Shown here in pieces: positions 35,344 to 44,975 of a stretch of DNA of 64,000 nucleotides. The stretch is from Flavobacteriales bacterium (GTDB lineage: Bacteria > Bacteroidota > Bacteroidia > Flavobacteriales_D > Sanyastnellaceae): the NCBI GenBank assembly GCA_022447625.1, contig JAKVAX010000011.1, positions 1 through 64,000 on the forward strand, in the 5' to 3' direction. A program made the position numbers and the translations under genes. The first letter of the stretch is position 1, and each line of letters opens with the position of its first letter. The notes beneath the pieces were generated by a model. That model had not been told where the DNA came from. It saw only the letters and a list, made by a program, of their open reading frames with translations, and made no database searches.

Positions 35344-36591
35344 ATGGCAGAAGTGATGGAAACGGGCCTGACTTCACAGCAGGCAATGGAACTGGAAAGC
35401 AACTATGGTGCGCATAATTACCATCCGCTACCCGTTGTGCTTTCGAAAGGAGAAGGAGTCTATGTTTGGGATGTAGAAGGAAAAAGATATTTCGATTTCC
35501 TGTCAGCATACTCTGCGGTGAACCAAGGGCACTGCCACCCGAAAATCACTGGAGCATTGAAAGATCAAGCAGATACACTCACGTTGACGTCACGCGCATT
35601 CTACAATGATGTGCTAGGGGTTTATGAGAAATTCATCACAGAGCTTTTCGGATACGACAAGGTGCTCCCAATGAATACGGGTGTTGAAGGAGGAGAGACT
35701 GCTAATAAACTTGCGCGTAAGTGGGGATACATGAAAAAAGGTATCGACGAAAACAAGGCGCGTATCATTTTCGCGAACGGAAATTTTTGGGGACGTACCC
35801 TAGCCGCTATCTCTAGCTCAGATGACCCTTCGTCTTATGAGGGTTTCGGACCATATATGCCAGGTTATGATCTCATCCCGTATAACGATCTTAGCGCCCT
35901 TGAAAAAGAACTTCAGGATCCCAATGTTTGCGCCTTCATGGTAGAACCAATTCAAGGCGAGGCCGGAGTCGTTGTTCCCACCGAAGGCTACTTGGCAGGA
36001 GTGCGCGATCTATGTACTAAGTATAATGTACTATTCATCGCTGATGAAGTGCAAACAGGCATTGCACGCACAGGAAAAATGCTTGCTACGGATTATGAAG
36101 ATGCGCGTCCAGATATCTTGATTCTTGGAAAAGCACTTTCTGGTGGAGTGTTCCCTGTATCTGCTGCGCTCGCTGACGATGAAGTAATGATGTGCATTAA
36201 GCCAGGAGAACATGGCTCTACCTTTGGTGGGAATCCATTGGCTTGTAAAGTAGCTATGGCTGCCCTTCAAGTAGTGAAGGATGAGAAACTTGCGGAGAAC
36301 GCCTACAAACTAGGTGAGATCTTTCGAGCTGAGATGACGAAGTTGAGCAATGAATCTGAGCTAGTAACTCTTGTACGAGGTAAGGGACTCTTGAATGCCA
36401 TTGTTATCAATGATACTCCAGACAGCTCTACTGCATGGGATATTTGCATGTTGCTCCGTGACAATGGTCTCCTCGCTAAGCCAACCCACGGAAACATCAT
36501 TCGATTCGCACCTCCTTTGGTGATGACTGAAGAGCAATTGATGGAATGCGTGGCAATCATTCGTAAGACTATCCTCGAGTTCAAGAAGTGA
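35344..36591 (+). CDS. rocD: Ornithine--oxo-acid aminotransferase
   Basis: RocD moves the delta-amino group of ornithine to 2-oxoglutarate, linking arginine breakdown to glutamate and proline. It is a fold-type I PLP enzyme; the cofactor lysine is in [15 protein letters not shown]. Other family segments are [36 protein letters not shown] and [14 protein letters not shown]. Taking ATG 35344 gives 415 residues, the normal length. The longer frame from 35278 would start upstream of the promoter element. Arginine released by the S51 locus at 54-60 kb could in principle feed this step, but the genes are far apart. Confidence 0.92.
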   Translation: MAEVMETGLTSQQAMELESNYGAHNYHPLPVVLSKGEGVYVWDVEGKRYFDFLSAYSAVNQGHCHPKITGALKDQADTLTLTSRAFYNDVLGVYEKFITELFGYDKVLPMNTGVEGGETANKLARKWGYMKKGIDENKARIIFANGNFWGRTLAAISSSDDPSSYEGFGPYMPGYDLIPYNDLSALEKELQDPNVCAFMVEPIQGEAGVVVPTEGYLAGVRDLCTKYNVLFIADEVQTGIARTGKMLATDYEDARPDILILGKALSGGVFPVSAALADDEVMMCIKPGEHGSTFGGNPLACKVAMAALQVVKDEKLAENAYKLGEIFRAEMTKLSNESELVTLVRGKGLLNAIVINDTPDSSTAWDICMLLRDNGLLAKPTHGNIIRFAPPLVMTEEQLMECVAIIRKTILEFKK

Positions 36592-36593
36592 GC

Positions 36594-37661
36594 TCAGTAA
36601 ACCACTTCGATCGATGAATTTCGATCAAGCCCGGTACTAACAACAAATTCTTCCCTTCTCCAACCGCTTCGAACAAGACAAGCCGCAGTATTTGGAGATA
36701 CGGAACCTTCATTGTGTGCGATGATTATTATAGAGTTAGAGCCCTCCACTAATTTGATTTTGATCTTCTTTCGTTTATCAGTCAACGCATGTTCTTTTAA
36801 GATATAACGGCCATTAACCATGACTGATACGGTATCTCCGTCAATCGTTCCATTGTCCCATAATTTGATGACAAGACGATCCGTTTTCACTGCGATTTCC
36901 TTGGAAGGTCTGTTTTGTCTCGAGGCAAGTTCTGAATGATCCAATGGAGGCTCAACCGTTGGAGTTTGATATGGGAGATGGCCTTTCACATCATACATCC
37001 ATCGCACGCCAATCCCGAGAAAATCCATGTACCAATGGGCTTTAGCCATGATGCCATTTTGATCAAACGTTGTCTGAAGATGGGGGGCTTGTCCAAAATG
37101 ATGTTTATAAGTTAAGGCAAAGCTTATCTCTCCATTTCTCAATTGGTCCGCAAAACCAATCCCTGGAGCTATGAATGCACGGCTTTCACTCAAGACAGAC
37201 GTTGTGATAGTCCAATCATCAGCCTCTTCGCTGGTTTTGGTGGTGGTGTTATCAAAAGGCGTCCAACCTCCTTCTAGGTCTATTCGAAAGGGAGATAAAG
37301 ATTCTTTTTTTCGTGGGATTTGGAAGTGAATATTACCTCTGAATTGAAGGCCGACATATGCTATTCCGTAATCGACCTCCCTACTTGTAAAATCGTGCTG
37401 ATTCGCCAGTATACCTGCTTCAACAAGCGCACCCCAGCTTTCTTTCCAGCGTATACCAATTCCAGAACCAGCGGTAATCATTACACCAATTCCTTGATTC
37501 CATGCATTCGTTGAATCAGACTTAATGGTGGCAAAATTCACCCCTCCCTCAAGACGGAAGGGCACCGAAAGGCGCAAATTACTCTGGCTATGAGTCGCAT
37601 AACTACAGAGGAAAATTCCAGTGACGATTAAAGCCTTGAGCACATATTTAAGTCTAAACAT
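36594..37661 (-). CDS. Secreted or outer-membrane protein with barrel-like region and a C-terminal Asn-rich domain
   Basis: From ATG 37661 (another ATG lies one codon upstream) the product has 355 residues. A signal peptide (MFRLKYVLKALIVTGIFLCS, cut near THSQ) is followed by an outer-membrane barrel-like region of about 200 residues with glycine- and aromatic-rich alternating strands. The C-terminal 95 residues (RLVIKLWDNGTIDGDTVSVM...HNEGSVSPNTAACLV) match a small domain repeatedly seen at the C-termini of Bacteroidota surface proteins, where it ends 'LGxIPPNTA'. The longer frame to 37763 overlaps a terminator. Role unknown. Confidence 0.7.
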   Translation of the reverse strand: MFRLKYVLKALIVTGIFLCSYATHSQSNLRLSVPFRLEGGVNFATIKSDSTNAWNQGIGVMITAGSGIGIRWKESWGALVEAGILANQHDFTSREVDYGIAYVGLQFRGNIHFQIPRKKESLSPFRIDLEGGWTPFDNTTTKTSEEADDWTITTSVLSESRAFIAPGIGFADQLRNGEISFALTYKHHFGQAPHLQTTFDQNGIMAKAHWYMDFLGIGVRWMYDVKGHLPYQTPTVEPPLDHSELASRQNRPSKEIAVKTDRLVIKLWDNGTIDGDTVSVMVNGRYILKEHALTDKRKKIKIKLVEGSNSIIIIAHNEGSVSPNTAACLVRSGWRREEFVVSTGLDRNSSIEVVY

Positions 37662-37713
37662 CATGCCTACAAGGAGAAAAAATCGTGCCAATTTGATGTA
37701 AATCCTATTACAG

Positions 37714-37738
37714 AAAAAAGGGGAGCCAATGGCTCCCC
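37714..37738 (-). terminator. Intrinsic terminator of the CBS-like gene
   Basis: On the minus strand GGGGAGCC-ATT-GGCTCCCC is followed by six T. Confidence 0.85.
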
Positions 37739-37764
37739 GTATTATTGCTGTAGCATCCATCATC

Positions 37765-39132
37765 TTAACTAATCGCGTCGATCAAGTCATGGCGAGTAAT
37801 GATGTGATGTCCTCCATCTTCGAGGCTTACTAAAACCGCCGAGTTGTCTTTACCAATCATCTTGGAGATGGAGTCAATCGTAGCGTTTTCATCAACTACC
37901 GGGAATGGAGTTCCCATGACCTTACTCACTGGCTCAAGCAGCATCTTTGGATCATCTACAATCGCCTCGAATAACTGGCGATCATCTACCGAACCTACCA
38001 TCTTACCTTCAAGAATCACTGGCATTTGGCTGATCTTGTACTGACGCATTTTGCGAGCAACATTCTCCATCACCTCCCCTTCGTAACACATCATCAACGG
38101 AAGGTCACGGTGCTTAGCGATTAGATCTTTTGCTGTCTTCACTTCATCGTTCATGAATCCGCGATCGCGCATCCAGTCATCGTTGTACACTTTACCTACG
38201 TAGCGTGAACCGTGATCATGGAATAGAACCACTACTACGTCATCATCAGTCAACTCATCTTTCAACTGACGAATCCCCTGAAAAGCAGATCCACAAGAGT
38301 AACCAAGGAAAAGTCCTTCTTTGCGCGCAAGCTCACGAGTGGCAAGGGCTCCGTCTTTGTCAGTTACTTTTTCGAATTTGTCGATCAATGAGAAGTCAAC
38401 GTTCTTCGGTAGAATGTCTTCTCCAATTCCTTCGGTGATGTATGGGTAGATCTCTTTTTCGTCGAACTCGCCAGTTTCGTGGTACTTCTTGAAAACTGAA
38501 CCGTAGGTATCGACTCCCCAAATCTTGATGTTGGGGTTTTTCTCTTTCAAGAACTTGGCACATCCTGAGATCGTTCCCCCTGTACCAACACCAACGACAA
38601 AGTGAGTTATTTTCCCTTCTGTCTGTTCCCAGATTTCTGGTCCAGTAGACTCGTAGTGAGCTGTGCGGTTTGAGAGGTTGTCGTATTGGTTACACCAGAT
38701 ACTGTTTGGAGTCTCTTTGTGCATGCGTTCTGCAACTGAGTAGTAGCTATCTGGGTGATCCGGAGCGACGTTCGTTGGACAAACAAACACCTGAGCTCCC
38801 ATCGCTCTTAGCACATCAAATTTCTCCTTTGACTGCTTATCGTTGGAAGTACAGATCAATTTGTACCCTTTCACCACACAGGCAAGGGCCAATCCCATTC
38901 CCGTGTTACCAGAAGTACATTCGATGACTGTGCCTCCTGGCTTCAGTGCTCCGCTCTTCTCAGCGTCCTCAATCATCTTAAGGGCCATGCGGTCTTTCAC
39001 TGAGTTTCCAGGGTTGAAGTATTCCACCTTCGCAAAGACTTTCGCAGGGATGTCTTTGGCGATTTCGTTCAATCGGATCATTGGCGTATCACCAATGGCT
39101 TCGATAATGTTGTTATATACGCGCTTGCTCAT
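37765..39132 (-). CDS. PLP-dependent cystathionine beta-synthase-like enzyme with CBS domain pair
   Basis: The 455-residue product joins a cysteine-synthase-type PLP domain (about 5-320) to two CBS domains (about 335-455). The cofactor lysine is Lys46 in NSVKDRM; the phosphate loop is VGVGTGGTISG and the substrate loop TSGNTG. CBS pairs usually bind adenosyl ligands such as SAM and regulate activity, as in eukaryotic cystathionine beta-synthase. It could make cystathionine or cysteine; the substrate cannot be settled by eye. The -7 element at 39140-39147 lies seven bases from the ATG. A strong terminator follows the gene. Confidence 0.9.
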   Translation of the reverse strand: MSKRVYNNIIEAIGDTPMIRLNEIAKDIPAKVFAKVEYFNPGNSVKDRMALKMIEDAEKSGALKPGGTVIECTSGNTGMGLALACVVKGYKLICTSNDKQSKEKFDVLRAMGAQVFVCPTNVAPDHPDSYYSVAERMHKETPNSIWCNQYDNLSNRTAHYESTGPEIWEQTEGKITHFVVGVGTGGTISGCAKFLKEKNPNIKIWGVDTYGSVFKKYHETGEFDEKEIYPYITEGIGEDILPKNVDFSLIDKFEKVTDKDGALATRELARKEGLFLGYSCGSAFQGIRQLKDELTDDDVVVVLFHDHGSRYVGKVYNDDWMRDRGFMNDEVKTAKDLIAKHRDLPLMMCYEGEVMENVARKMRQYKISQMPVILEGKMVGSVDDRQLFEAIVDDPKMLLEPVSKVMGTPFPVVDENATIDSISKMIGKDNSAVLVSLEDGGHHIITRHDLIDAIS

Positions 39133-39139
39133 AGCGCGG

Positions 39140-39147
39140 CAAAGGTA
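39140..39147 (-). promoter_or_regulatory. -7 promoter element of the CBS-like gene
   Basis: TACCTTTG on the minus strand is a full match, seven bases before the start codon; this suggests a leaderless or nearly leaderless transcript. Confidence 0.5.
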
Positions 39148-39154
39148 GAAATTA

Positions 39155-40663
39155 CTAGTCGAAGCGAATAGCTTTCACCGGGGTGATCTTCGCAACATAG
39201 AGTGCTGGAAGCAACATGAATAGCACGCAGATCACGAAGGTCACGAGCTCTATCTGCAGCAAGTACATCCAATCAAACTTAATTGGAACATAATCTACGT
39301 AGTAGCTTTCAGGGTTCAGGGCGATCGCTCCAGTGGCCAATTGGAAGTAGGACAATCCAAAGCCAAGAAGGTTCCCTATGAGCATTCCCAGACCGATGAT
39401 TCGTGCTGCGTGGCGAACGAATACAAAAACCACTTCGCGGTCTTTCATTCCAAATGCCTTGAGCATCCCGATCATGTTTGTCCGCTCCAAAATGATGATG
39501 AGCAAAGCTGAAGTCATATTCACTACGGCGATGAAAATCATCATGTAGATAATCAAGTCAACGTTTAAGTCGAGCATCTCAAGCCACGAGAAGATTTCTG
39601 GATTACGATCCGCCACATTCTGCACTTGCATGTAGTAGGGCACCATATAGAATACTTCATCATCAAAGGCTCTGAGATCGTCGTAATCATCAATCAAGAC
39701 TTCGAAACCGCCAGCATACTTATCCCAGCTACCTCCAGAGGTTCTTGTTTCCGTGGTGAATACGCATGGAACGTTTTCCGCGCTAGCGAATTGAATAGAA
39801 GCCCAAGCTGTATCAGGAAGCGATCGATTTCGATCTTCAACTACAACCATGAAGGTCGTGTCACCCTTCACCTGTACGCGGTGTGGACCTCTGCCTTCTA
39901 GCTCCGTTCCTGGCCAACGGAAGGTGAGGTCAGACTTGCCGCCAAAACCTAATCCCTCAAGGCCAATGGTACCTTCATAACACGAATCCTGAACTAAGAT
40001 TTGTGCTTCGATTCCCCATTTATTGATCCGTTGAAGATGGGCGATATCTACAAAGACGAACTCTTCGTCAAACTCCTTTAAACCGGTGCTATAGATGGTC
40101 GTCACATTGAAGTTTCTCGGTCGAATATCTCCGTCGTCTAAGACAAAATAGAGCGTGACTTTATCACCAATCCCGATCTTCATGCGCTTGGCAGTCCATC
40201 GTGAGATCATTAGATCAGGTGAGGGATCGCTGCCCGCTGTTCTCAACGAATCACCTTCTTCGATTTTGTTTTGAAAAAAGCTCCAATCGAAGTCTTCACC
40301 AATTCCCTTAATCACACATCCTTGGAGATCACTTTTCGTCTCCATGATTCCCGGCTTGGTGGCGAAAATCTGAATATGTCGGATTCCAGGAGTTTCCTGA
40401 AGCGTTGGATAAAACTCTTGATCAATGGGTACGCGAGAGCTTTCTTTATTGAAGGTTTGCTGAGTGTTGACGATCTGAAAATGGGCACCAAAACCCACTA
40501 CTTTATCGCGTACTTCTTGCTGAAAACCAGTAACAATAGCTACTGAAATGATCATCAACGCCACTCCAATGGCCACCCCTGCCGTAGCGATAATCACCAC
40601 AGGCTTGGAGAGTTTACCTCCTCCAGCGCCAGACATACGAGATGCGATGAAACGAATGATCAT
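39155..40663 (-). CDS. LolC/LolE-type ABC transporter permease (FtsX-like)
   Basis: The product (502 residues from ATG 40663) has one N-terminal membrane helix (about 25-47), a large periplasmic MacB-PCD domain (about 50-370) and three C-terminal helices. These include the conserved ILERTNMIGMLKAFGM loop and the final RFD end. This is the arrangement of lipoprotein-releasing LolC/E permeases, which hand lipoproteins to LolA. The frame reaches 40702, but MIIRFIASRMSG is the normal N-terminus. No LolD-type ATPase gene is adjacent. Confidence 0.85.
   Translation of the reverse strand: MIIRFIASRMSGAGGGKLSKPVVIIATAGVAIGVALMIISVAIVTGFQQEVRDKVVGFGAHFQIVNTQQTFNKESSRVPIDQEFYPTLQETPGIRHIQIFATKPGIMETKSDLQGCVIKGIGEDFDWSFFQNKIEEGDSLRTAGSDPSPDLMISRWTAKRMKIGIGDKVTLYFVLDDGDIRPRNFNVTTIYSTGLKEFDEEFVFVDIAHLQRINKWGIEAQILVQDSCYEGTIGLEGLGFGGKSDLTFRWPGTELEGRGPHRVQVKGDTTFMVVVEDRNRSLPDTAWASIQFASAENVPCVFTTETRTSGGSWDKYAGGFEVLIDDYDDLRAFDDEVFYMVPYYMQVQNVADRNPEIFSWLEMLDLNVDLIIYMMIFIAVVNMTSALLIIILERTNMIGMLKAFGMKDREVVFVFVRHAARIIGLGMLIGNLLGFGLSYFQLATGAIALNPESYYVDYVPIKFDWMYLLQIELVTFVICVLFMLLPALYVAKITPVKAIRFD
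39776..39790 (+). repeat. Dispersed 15-mer, in the LolE-like gene
   Basis: TTCCGCGCTAGCGAA, perfect match; encodes F-A-S-A-E on the gene strand. Confidence 0.75.
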
Positions 40664-40756
40664 ACGCACAAAGATGCTTAAAAGTCCGACTTCTGTTAGC
40701 AATACGTTTGCAAATTGAGCGTGAAGTCTTGGAACAATTATTGAACTTAGTCGGCT

Positions 40757-41965
40757 ATGCGCACATTGCTCATTCTATTCTTTCTTCCCATCATCGCTTG
40801 CGGTCAAGTTGAAATGACCGAAGCCAAGATGAATGACCTCAAGCTTAACACCGAAATTAAAACCGGTGCTTCCCAGTTTGATCGCTACTTACCGCTTCTT
40901 GAAAACAAGAACGTAGGCATCGTGGCCAACCATACTTCTATCATTGGTGAGGCACACTTGGTCGACGAGCTACTCGGAAAAGGAGTTTCAATCCATGCGG
41001 TATACGCTCCTGAACATGGTTTCAGAGGTGATGCCGCTAATGGTGAAAAAGTGGAAAATGGAAAGGATCCATCCACAGGTTTGACTATTTATTCGCTCTA
41101 TGGAAAGACGAAAAAGCCTACGAAATCGATGCTTGAAGGCGTTGACGTGATGATATTTGACATGCAAGATGTAGGTGCTCGATTCTATACCTACTTGTCT
41201 ACCATGCATTATGTCATGGAGGCTAGCGCCGAATCGGACATTCCTGTTATTGTACTTGACCGTCCGAATCCGAATGGCTTCTATGTTGATGGACCTGTGC
41301 TTGAAGAAGGATATGAGAGCTTTGTTGGGATGCACCCAATTCCGATCGTTCACGGCATGACGCTCGGAGAATTAGCGCGCATGATCAATGGTGAAGGTTG
41401 GTTGGCAAATGGCATTCAATGCGAGCTCACGGTCGTCAGTTGTTCACATTACCGCAAGAGTGATTTGTACGAATTACCGGTCGCTCCGAGTCCGAACTTG
41501 CAAAGCATGGAAGCAGTCTACCTCTACCCTTCGCTTTGCTTTTTTGAACCTACCATTATCAGTATCGGGAGAGGTACCGAACAACCCTTTGAAATTTATG
41601 GTCACCCTGATCACAAGTTCGGTTCTCTGGCCTTCACTCCTGAAAGTATGCCTGGCAAGTCGCTGCATCCGAAACACGAAGGTGAAACTTGTTATGGCCA
41701 AAACTTAAAAGAGTTCGGAAGCTTCTATTTCCAAGCGAACAAACAGCTCTACTTCGGCTGGTTTATGGCGATGTATGAATCGTTTGATGTGGGTGGAGAG
41801 TTCTACACCAGTCCGAAGTTCTTTGATAAGCTTGCGGGTACCGGTTCACTTCGTCAAATGATTTCAGAAGGTGCTTCGGAATCCGAGATTCGCGCCAGCT
41901 GGAAACCGGGACTAGAAGCCTTCATGGAGCAACGAAAGCCCTATTTGTTGTACGCTGGATATTGA
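40757..41965 (+). CDS. NamZ-like exo-beta-N-acetylmuramidase lipoprotein (DUF1343)
   Basis: The 402-residue protein starts with a lipobox ending PIIAC (Cys15), so it is lipid-anchored. DUF1343 proteins (GH171) remove non-reducing terminal N-acetylmuramic acid from peptidoglycan fragments. The family landmarks are visible: VGIVANHTSI, VYAPEHGFRGDA, VMIFDMQDVGARFYTYLS, ELPVAPSPNLQS and YLYPSLCFFEPTIISIGRGTEQPFE. The gene diverges from the LolE-like gene. Peptidoglycan recycling is the most likely use. Confidence 0.87.
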   Translation: MRTLLILFFLPIIACGQVEMTEAKMNDLKLNTEIKTGASQFDRYLPLLENKNVGIVANHTSIIGEAHLVDELLGKGVSIHAVYAPEHGFRGDAANGEKVENGKDPSTGLTIYSLYGKTKKPTKSMLEGVDVMIFDMQDVGARFYTYLSTMHYVMEASAESDIPVIVLDRPNPNGFYVDGPVLEEGYESFVGMHPIPIVHGMTLGELARMINGEGWLANGIQCELTVVSCSHYRKSDLYELPVAPSPNLQSMEAVYLYPSLCFFEPTIISIGRGTEQPFEIYGHPDHKFGSLAFTPESMPGKSLHPKHEGETCYGQNLKEFGSFYFQANKQLYFGWFMAMYESFDVGGEFYTSPKFFDKLAGTGSLRQMISEGASESEIRASWKPGLEAFMEQRKPYLLYAGY

Positions 41966-41990
41966 TCAGCAATTCCCGATTGACATCCGA

Positions 41991-42005
41991 TTCCGTGCTA
42001 GCGAA
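41991..42005 (+). repeat. Dispersed 15-mer, intergenic copy
   Basis: TTCCGTGCTAGCGAA, one mismatch, between the NamZ-like gene and the next lipoprotein gene; the only copy outside a gene. Confidence 0.65.
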
Positions 42006-42057
42006 GTGCAGAGTAGCGTATTATTCTGTATTTTCACCGCTCGGAAAAAGTTGGGAT

Positions 42058-42573
42058 ATGAAACGCGTACTATTCTTTGGACTTCTTACTATCATCATTG
42101 GAGCACTTGGATGTGCTAAGAATGAGGAATTCGTAAATCCAGTTTACATGTGTGAATGCGGAAGCGTGAGCTGGCAAGGAACTGCTTACCCGCTTCAGTT
42201 AGCTGAATACGTGCAGTCGGATGAAGACAACTTCCTATCGCGTCGTTACTACCTGACTGCCGACATCCGTCTCGAAGGACAAACACAGCCGCACACACTT
42301 GCGATTACGCTTGGAACCGATAGCGTTGATCAGGTAGTGCAGTTTATCCCTGCAGACACCGTTTTCAACCTTGTAGAGGAAATCGATCAGAATAGCCAGC
42401 TCCTTCCGTACCGTACTTACGTTTGTACGAATGGTGTAGTAAACTTCAACCCAGCCTTTCTAGGTGGACGTGAGTCAGTGGCTTTTGAAATGATTTTGCG
42501 TGAAACTATTGGAACGGATACTGTTGGGTTTGACATCCCGTTCAGCGGTAGCTTTAACGTGACGATCCAGTAA
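42058..42573 (+). CDS. Hypothetical lipoprotein
   Basis: From ATG 42058 the product has 171 residues and a lipobox ending IGALGC (Cys19). The frame is open to 41962, but the upstream extension has no signal-like sequence. The mature part has two cysteines close together (YMCECGSVSW) and a beta-rich pattern. No domain was recognised. It is convergent with the S41 peptidase gene, with two bases between the stops. Confidence 0.72.
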   Translation: MKRVLFFGLLTIIIGALGCAKNEEFVNPVYMCECGSVSWQGTAYPLQLAEYVQSDEDNFLSRRYYLTADIRLEGQTQPHTLAITLGTDSVDQVVQFIPADTVFNLVEEIDQNSQLLPYRTYVCTNGVVNFNPAFLGGRESVAFEMILRETIGTDTVGFDIPFSGSFNVTIQ

Positions 42574-42575
42574 CG

Positions 42576-44024
42576 CTACTCTTTACTGAGCCATTCTTTC
42601 TTCCGCGTTCGCGCAAATTCCATGACAACATCTTTGCTGTCAGTAAATGGATTCTGATACAATTGTACATCAGGAAGTACACCTCCGTTGTGTGTTCCTT
42701 CTACGTTCAAATCAAACCAGATTCTAGGTACATGCACGATGAACCCGGTGTTCGGTAGCACTAGATCATAGTAGTAGCCTGAAGTGTGTCCTTGATAACC
42801 TCCACACGTTTCTTCGCCGATGAGGGTACAGTTTGTGCCATAGGTTTTTGCGAGTGCAGCAAATTCCGCAGCTCCAGAGAAAACATTACGGTCAATCAGG
42901 ACCGTTACTTGTCCTTCAAATCTATTTTCTGGCTCCACAAAAGTGCGAGAGAATCGGTCTCTTCGTTGCCATTCTCCTTCTTCGTCTTTTCGGAATTCAA
43001 TGAGACGGTAAACCAAATCTTCCATTCGCTTTGCGAAGGCATGATCGATATACTCGTAGTCATCGGCTTGTGGAGAACGGATCACGACCTTGTCGTACTT
43101 GGCTTCCATGGAGTTTTCGATGCAAGACAGCAGCAGATTCTCTACTCCTTCTCGTCCGCCGCCGTTTCCTCTGACATCAATAATCAGTTCTTCGCACCCT
43201 TGCACTTCCATTTCATTCAGCGCGTTAAGTAAGGTCACTTTATACTTTCTCAAGCTCCATCCGTTGAAACTAGAAACAGTGATGACACCAATATTCTGAT
43301 CAATTTCAAAGGTCATAGGCGCGTCATTATCGAATGAATAGCGGCAATAGATCTCTGAAGCATCGTTGATGAGGTCGTTCATGTAGATCGAAGGAACGAG
43401 TGCACGTTCAGCACCAGTCTTGCCTTTGTACTCAACGATATGTGACTCATGAAATCCGAAATGCAAGGCGTAGTACCACCAGAACTGGCCTTCCATTCCA
43501 CCCAATTTACCATTGAGTGAATAGCCATCAGCGGTGAAATACGGCATAAGTTCATTGACTACTTTTCGAATCGGCAGACCATTGATGGCAACGAGTTCGG
43601 TGCCTTCTTCGAGATCATAACAATCACTGAAATTCTGTTCAACGAACATTCCTCTTCCTGTCACCTTCACCGTGAAGGGCATGAATTTCTGGGTTGCGAG
43701 CAAGTATTCACTTTGCATTTCACTCGGCATGACCCAGGTATGTCCGTCGTGAATTTTGTCGATGTAGATCGCCATCTTTCGATATGCCTCAGCGAGGCTG
43801 ACCACCTCTTTTTCTGATTGCATTCCATCAAGCAATGATTGCTTGGTTTGAGCGGAAGTGTATTGATCAAAGCCGCCGTGATTTTGTATCAGGAATTCTT
43901 CCAACACCTTCATATCGGCAGCAAAGGCTTCACTAAGAAGCGCATTTTCATGCCAAATATCTCCTTGACCAAAAGTCAGAAAACAAGCGGTATAGAAGGC
44001 GCATGTCAATACAAATCTCAACAC
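42576..44024 (-). CDS. S41-family (C-terminal-processing-like) peptidase
   Basis: The 482-residue product has a signal peptide (about 1-19) and a helical N-terminal region. An S41 peptidase domain follows (about 260-465). Family landmarks are VITVSSFNGW, ELIIDVRGNGGGREGVENLL and VTVLIDRNVFSGAAEFAALAKTYG, in which the Ser of FSGAAE is the likely nucleophile; LIGEETCGGY and GVLPDVQL end the domain. A typical PDZ is not obvious. It is presumably periplasmic or surface-exposed; its substrate is unknown. Confidence 0.83.
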   Translation of the reverse strand: MLRFVLTCAFYTACFLTFGQGDIWHENALLSEAFAADMKVLEEFLIQNHGGFDQYTSAQTKQSLLDGMQSEKEVVSLAEAYRKMAIYIDKIHDGHTWVMPSEMQSEYLLATQKFMPFTVKVTGRGMFVEQNFSDCYDLEEGTELVAINGLPIRKVVNELMPYFTADGYSLNGKLGGMEGQFWWYYALHFGFHESHIVEYKGKTGAERALVPSIYMNDLINDASEIYCRYSFDNDAPMTFEIDQNIGVITVSSFNGWSLRKYKVTLLNALNEMEVQGCEELIIDVRGNGGGREGVENLLLSCIENSMEAKYDKVVIRSPQADDYEYIDHAFAKRMEDLVYRLIEFRKDEEGEWQRRDRFSRTFVEPENRFEGQVTVLIDRNVFSGAAEFAALAKTYGTNCTLIGEETCGGYQGHTSGYYYDLVLPNTGFIVHVPRIWFDLNVEGTHNGGVLPDVQLYQNPFTDSKDVVMEFARTRKKEWLSKE

Positions 44025-44064
44025 GAGAGTTAGCGGTTTTGCTAATTAAATACGTAGTATACCC

Positions 44065-44328
44065 TTAAGGGTTACCTGAATTATCAGGTAAAGGTTGCTC
44101 TTGTTGAGCGGGTTCTGGTGGAGTAGATTCCTCATCAGACTTGAGGACAAGAATCAAGATCAAAAGGAACACAAGCAACGCTAGGAATGCCTTTGGGTCT
44201 TTATAAAGCGGTTTTTTGTGCACGCGCTTCAGTGTAGACTCATAGTTAGTCACCAGCTTTCCGAAGTCTTTGTACTTCGAAGGATCTTCGTCCTTTTTCG
44301 CTTTGTTATCTAACTTATACTTCCTCAT
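44065..44328 (-). CDS. Small single-helix membrane protein downstream of the ECF sigma gene
   Basis: This 87-residue protein has a charged N-terminal half (RKYKLDNKAKKDEDPSKYKD), one helix (about 47-64, AFLALLVFLLILILVL) and a Pro/Glu/Gln-rich tail facing the other side. It overlaps the sigma gene by four bases, so the two are translationally coupled. Position and layout suggest an anti-sigma factor, but it is shorter than the known families and lacks a recognisable zinc motif, so this remains inference. The last codons form a perfect-looking small hairpin (TACCTGA...TCAGGTA). Confidence 0.7.
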   Translation of the reverse strand: MRKYKLDNKAKKDEDPSKYKDFGKLVTNYESTLKRVHKKPLYKDPKAFLALLVFLLILILVLKSDEESTPPEPAQQEQPLPDNSGNP

Positions 44329-44861
44329 TTCTCTACCCCCATCGCTATTCGCAAGGTACTCACAATGCGTGAAACCCTCATTTTCGCTGCGTTCTCGGTG
44401 ATCCCTAAGATCTCTGACAATTCCTTGAAGCTTCTGCCTTCGAAGAATCGCAATTCCATTAAGGCCAAGTGAGCTTCAGGGAGGTCGTTCAATTGAATAA
44501 TTAGTCGTTCAAGACGATCATCTTCCAGGTACTCTTCTGTTTCATCAACTAGAGACCTTAATTGATCACTAGAGATGCCCAGTTCCTTCACTTTCTTCTG
44601 CTTTCGCCACCATCCATTCACCTCATTTAAGGCTATGCGGAACAACCAAGAACGAAAGGCAATGCCTCTGATCTCGAATTTTCTGATGTGCGACATGGCT
44701 TTGAGGAAAGTTTGACTTGTGAGATCTCCTGCCGTTGGAGCGTCTGGAACACGCAGACGGATGAATCCAAAGATGGCATCGAAGTGCATCTGATACAAAG
44801 GACCAAATGCCCTTGGATCCCGCTTTGCGCGGACAATCATCTCTATTTCTTTTGGTTTCAA
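44325..44861 (-). CDS. RNA polymerase sigma factor, ECF type
   Basis: The 178-residue protein contains sigma region 2 (about 20-90: AFGPLYQMHFDAIFGFI, DLTSQTFLKAMSHIRKFE, FRSWLFRIALNEVNGWWRK) and region 4 (about 118-172: LPEAHLALMELRFFEGRSFKELSEILGITENAAKMRVSR). It should redirect RNA polymerase to a stress or envelope regulon. The downstream overlapping membrane protein is the obvious candidate partner. No autoregulatory promoter could be identified. Confidence 0.9.
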   Translation of the reverse strand: MKPKEIEMIVRAKRDPRAFGPLYQMHFDAIFGFIRLRVPDAPTAGDLTSQTFLKAMSHIRKFEIRGIAFRSWLFRIALNEVNGWWRKQKKVKELGISSDQLRSLVDETEEYLEDDRLERLIIQLNDLPEAHLALMELRFFEGRSFKELSEILGITENAAKMRVSRIVSTLRIAMGVEK

Positions 44862-44975
44862 GTCGTCAACTATTCCTTACTCCAACGTAATATTCGGCCC
44901 ATTTCGTTTCCATAAGCTAAGGAAAATGTAACCCCCCTCCCTTGTTTTCGTATTTATGAGGAGTAAAGAACAGCT

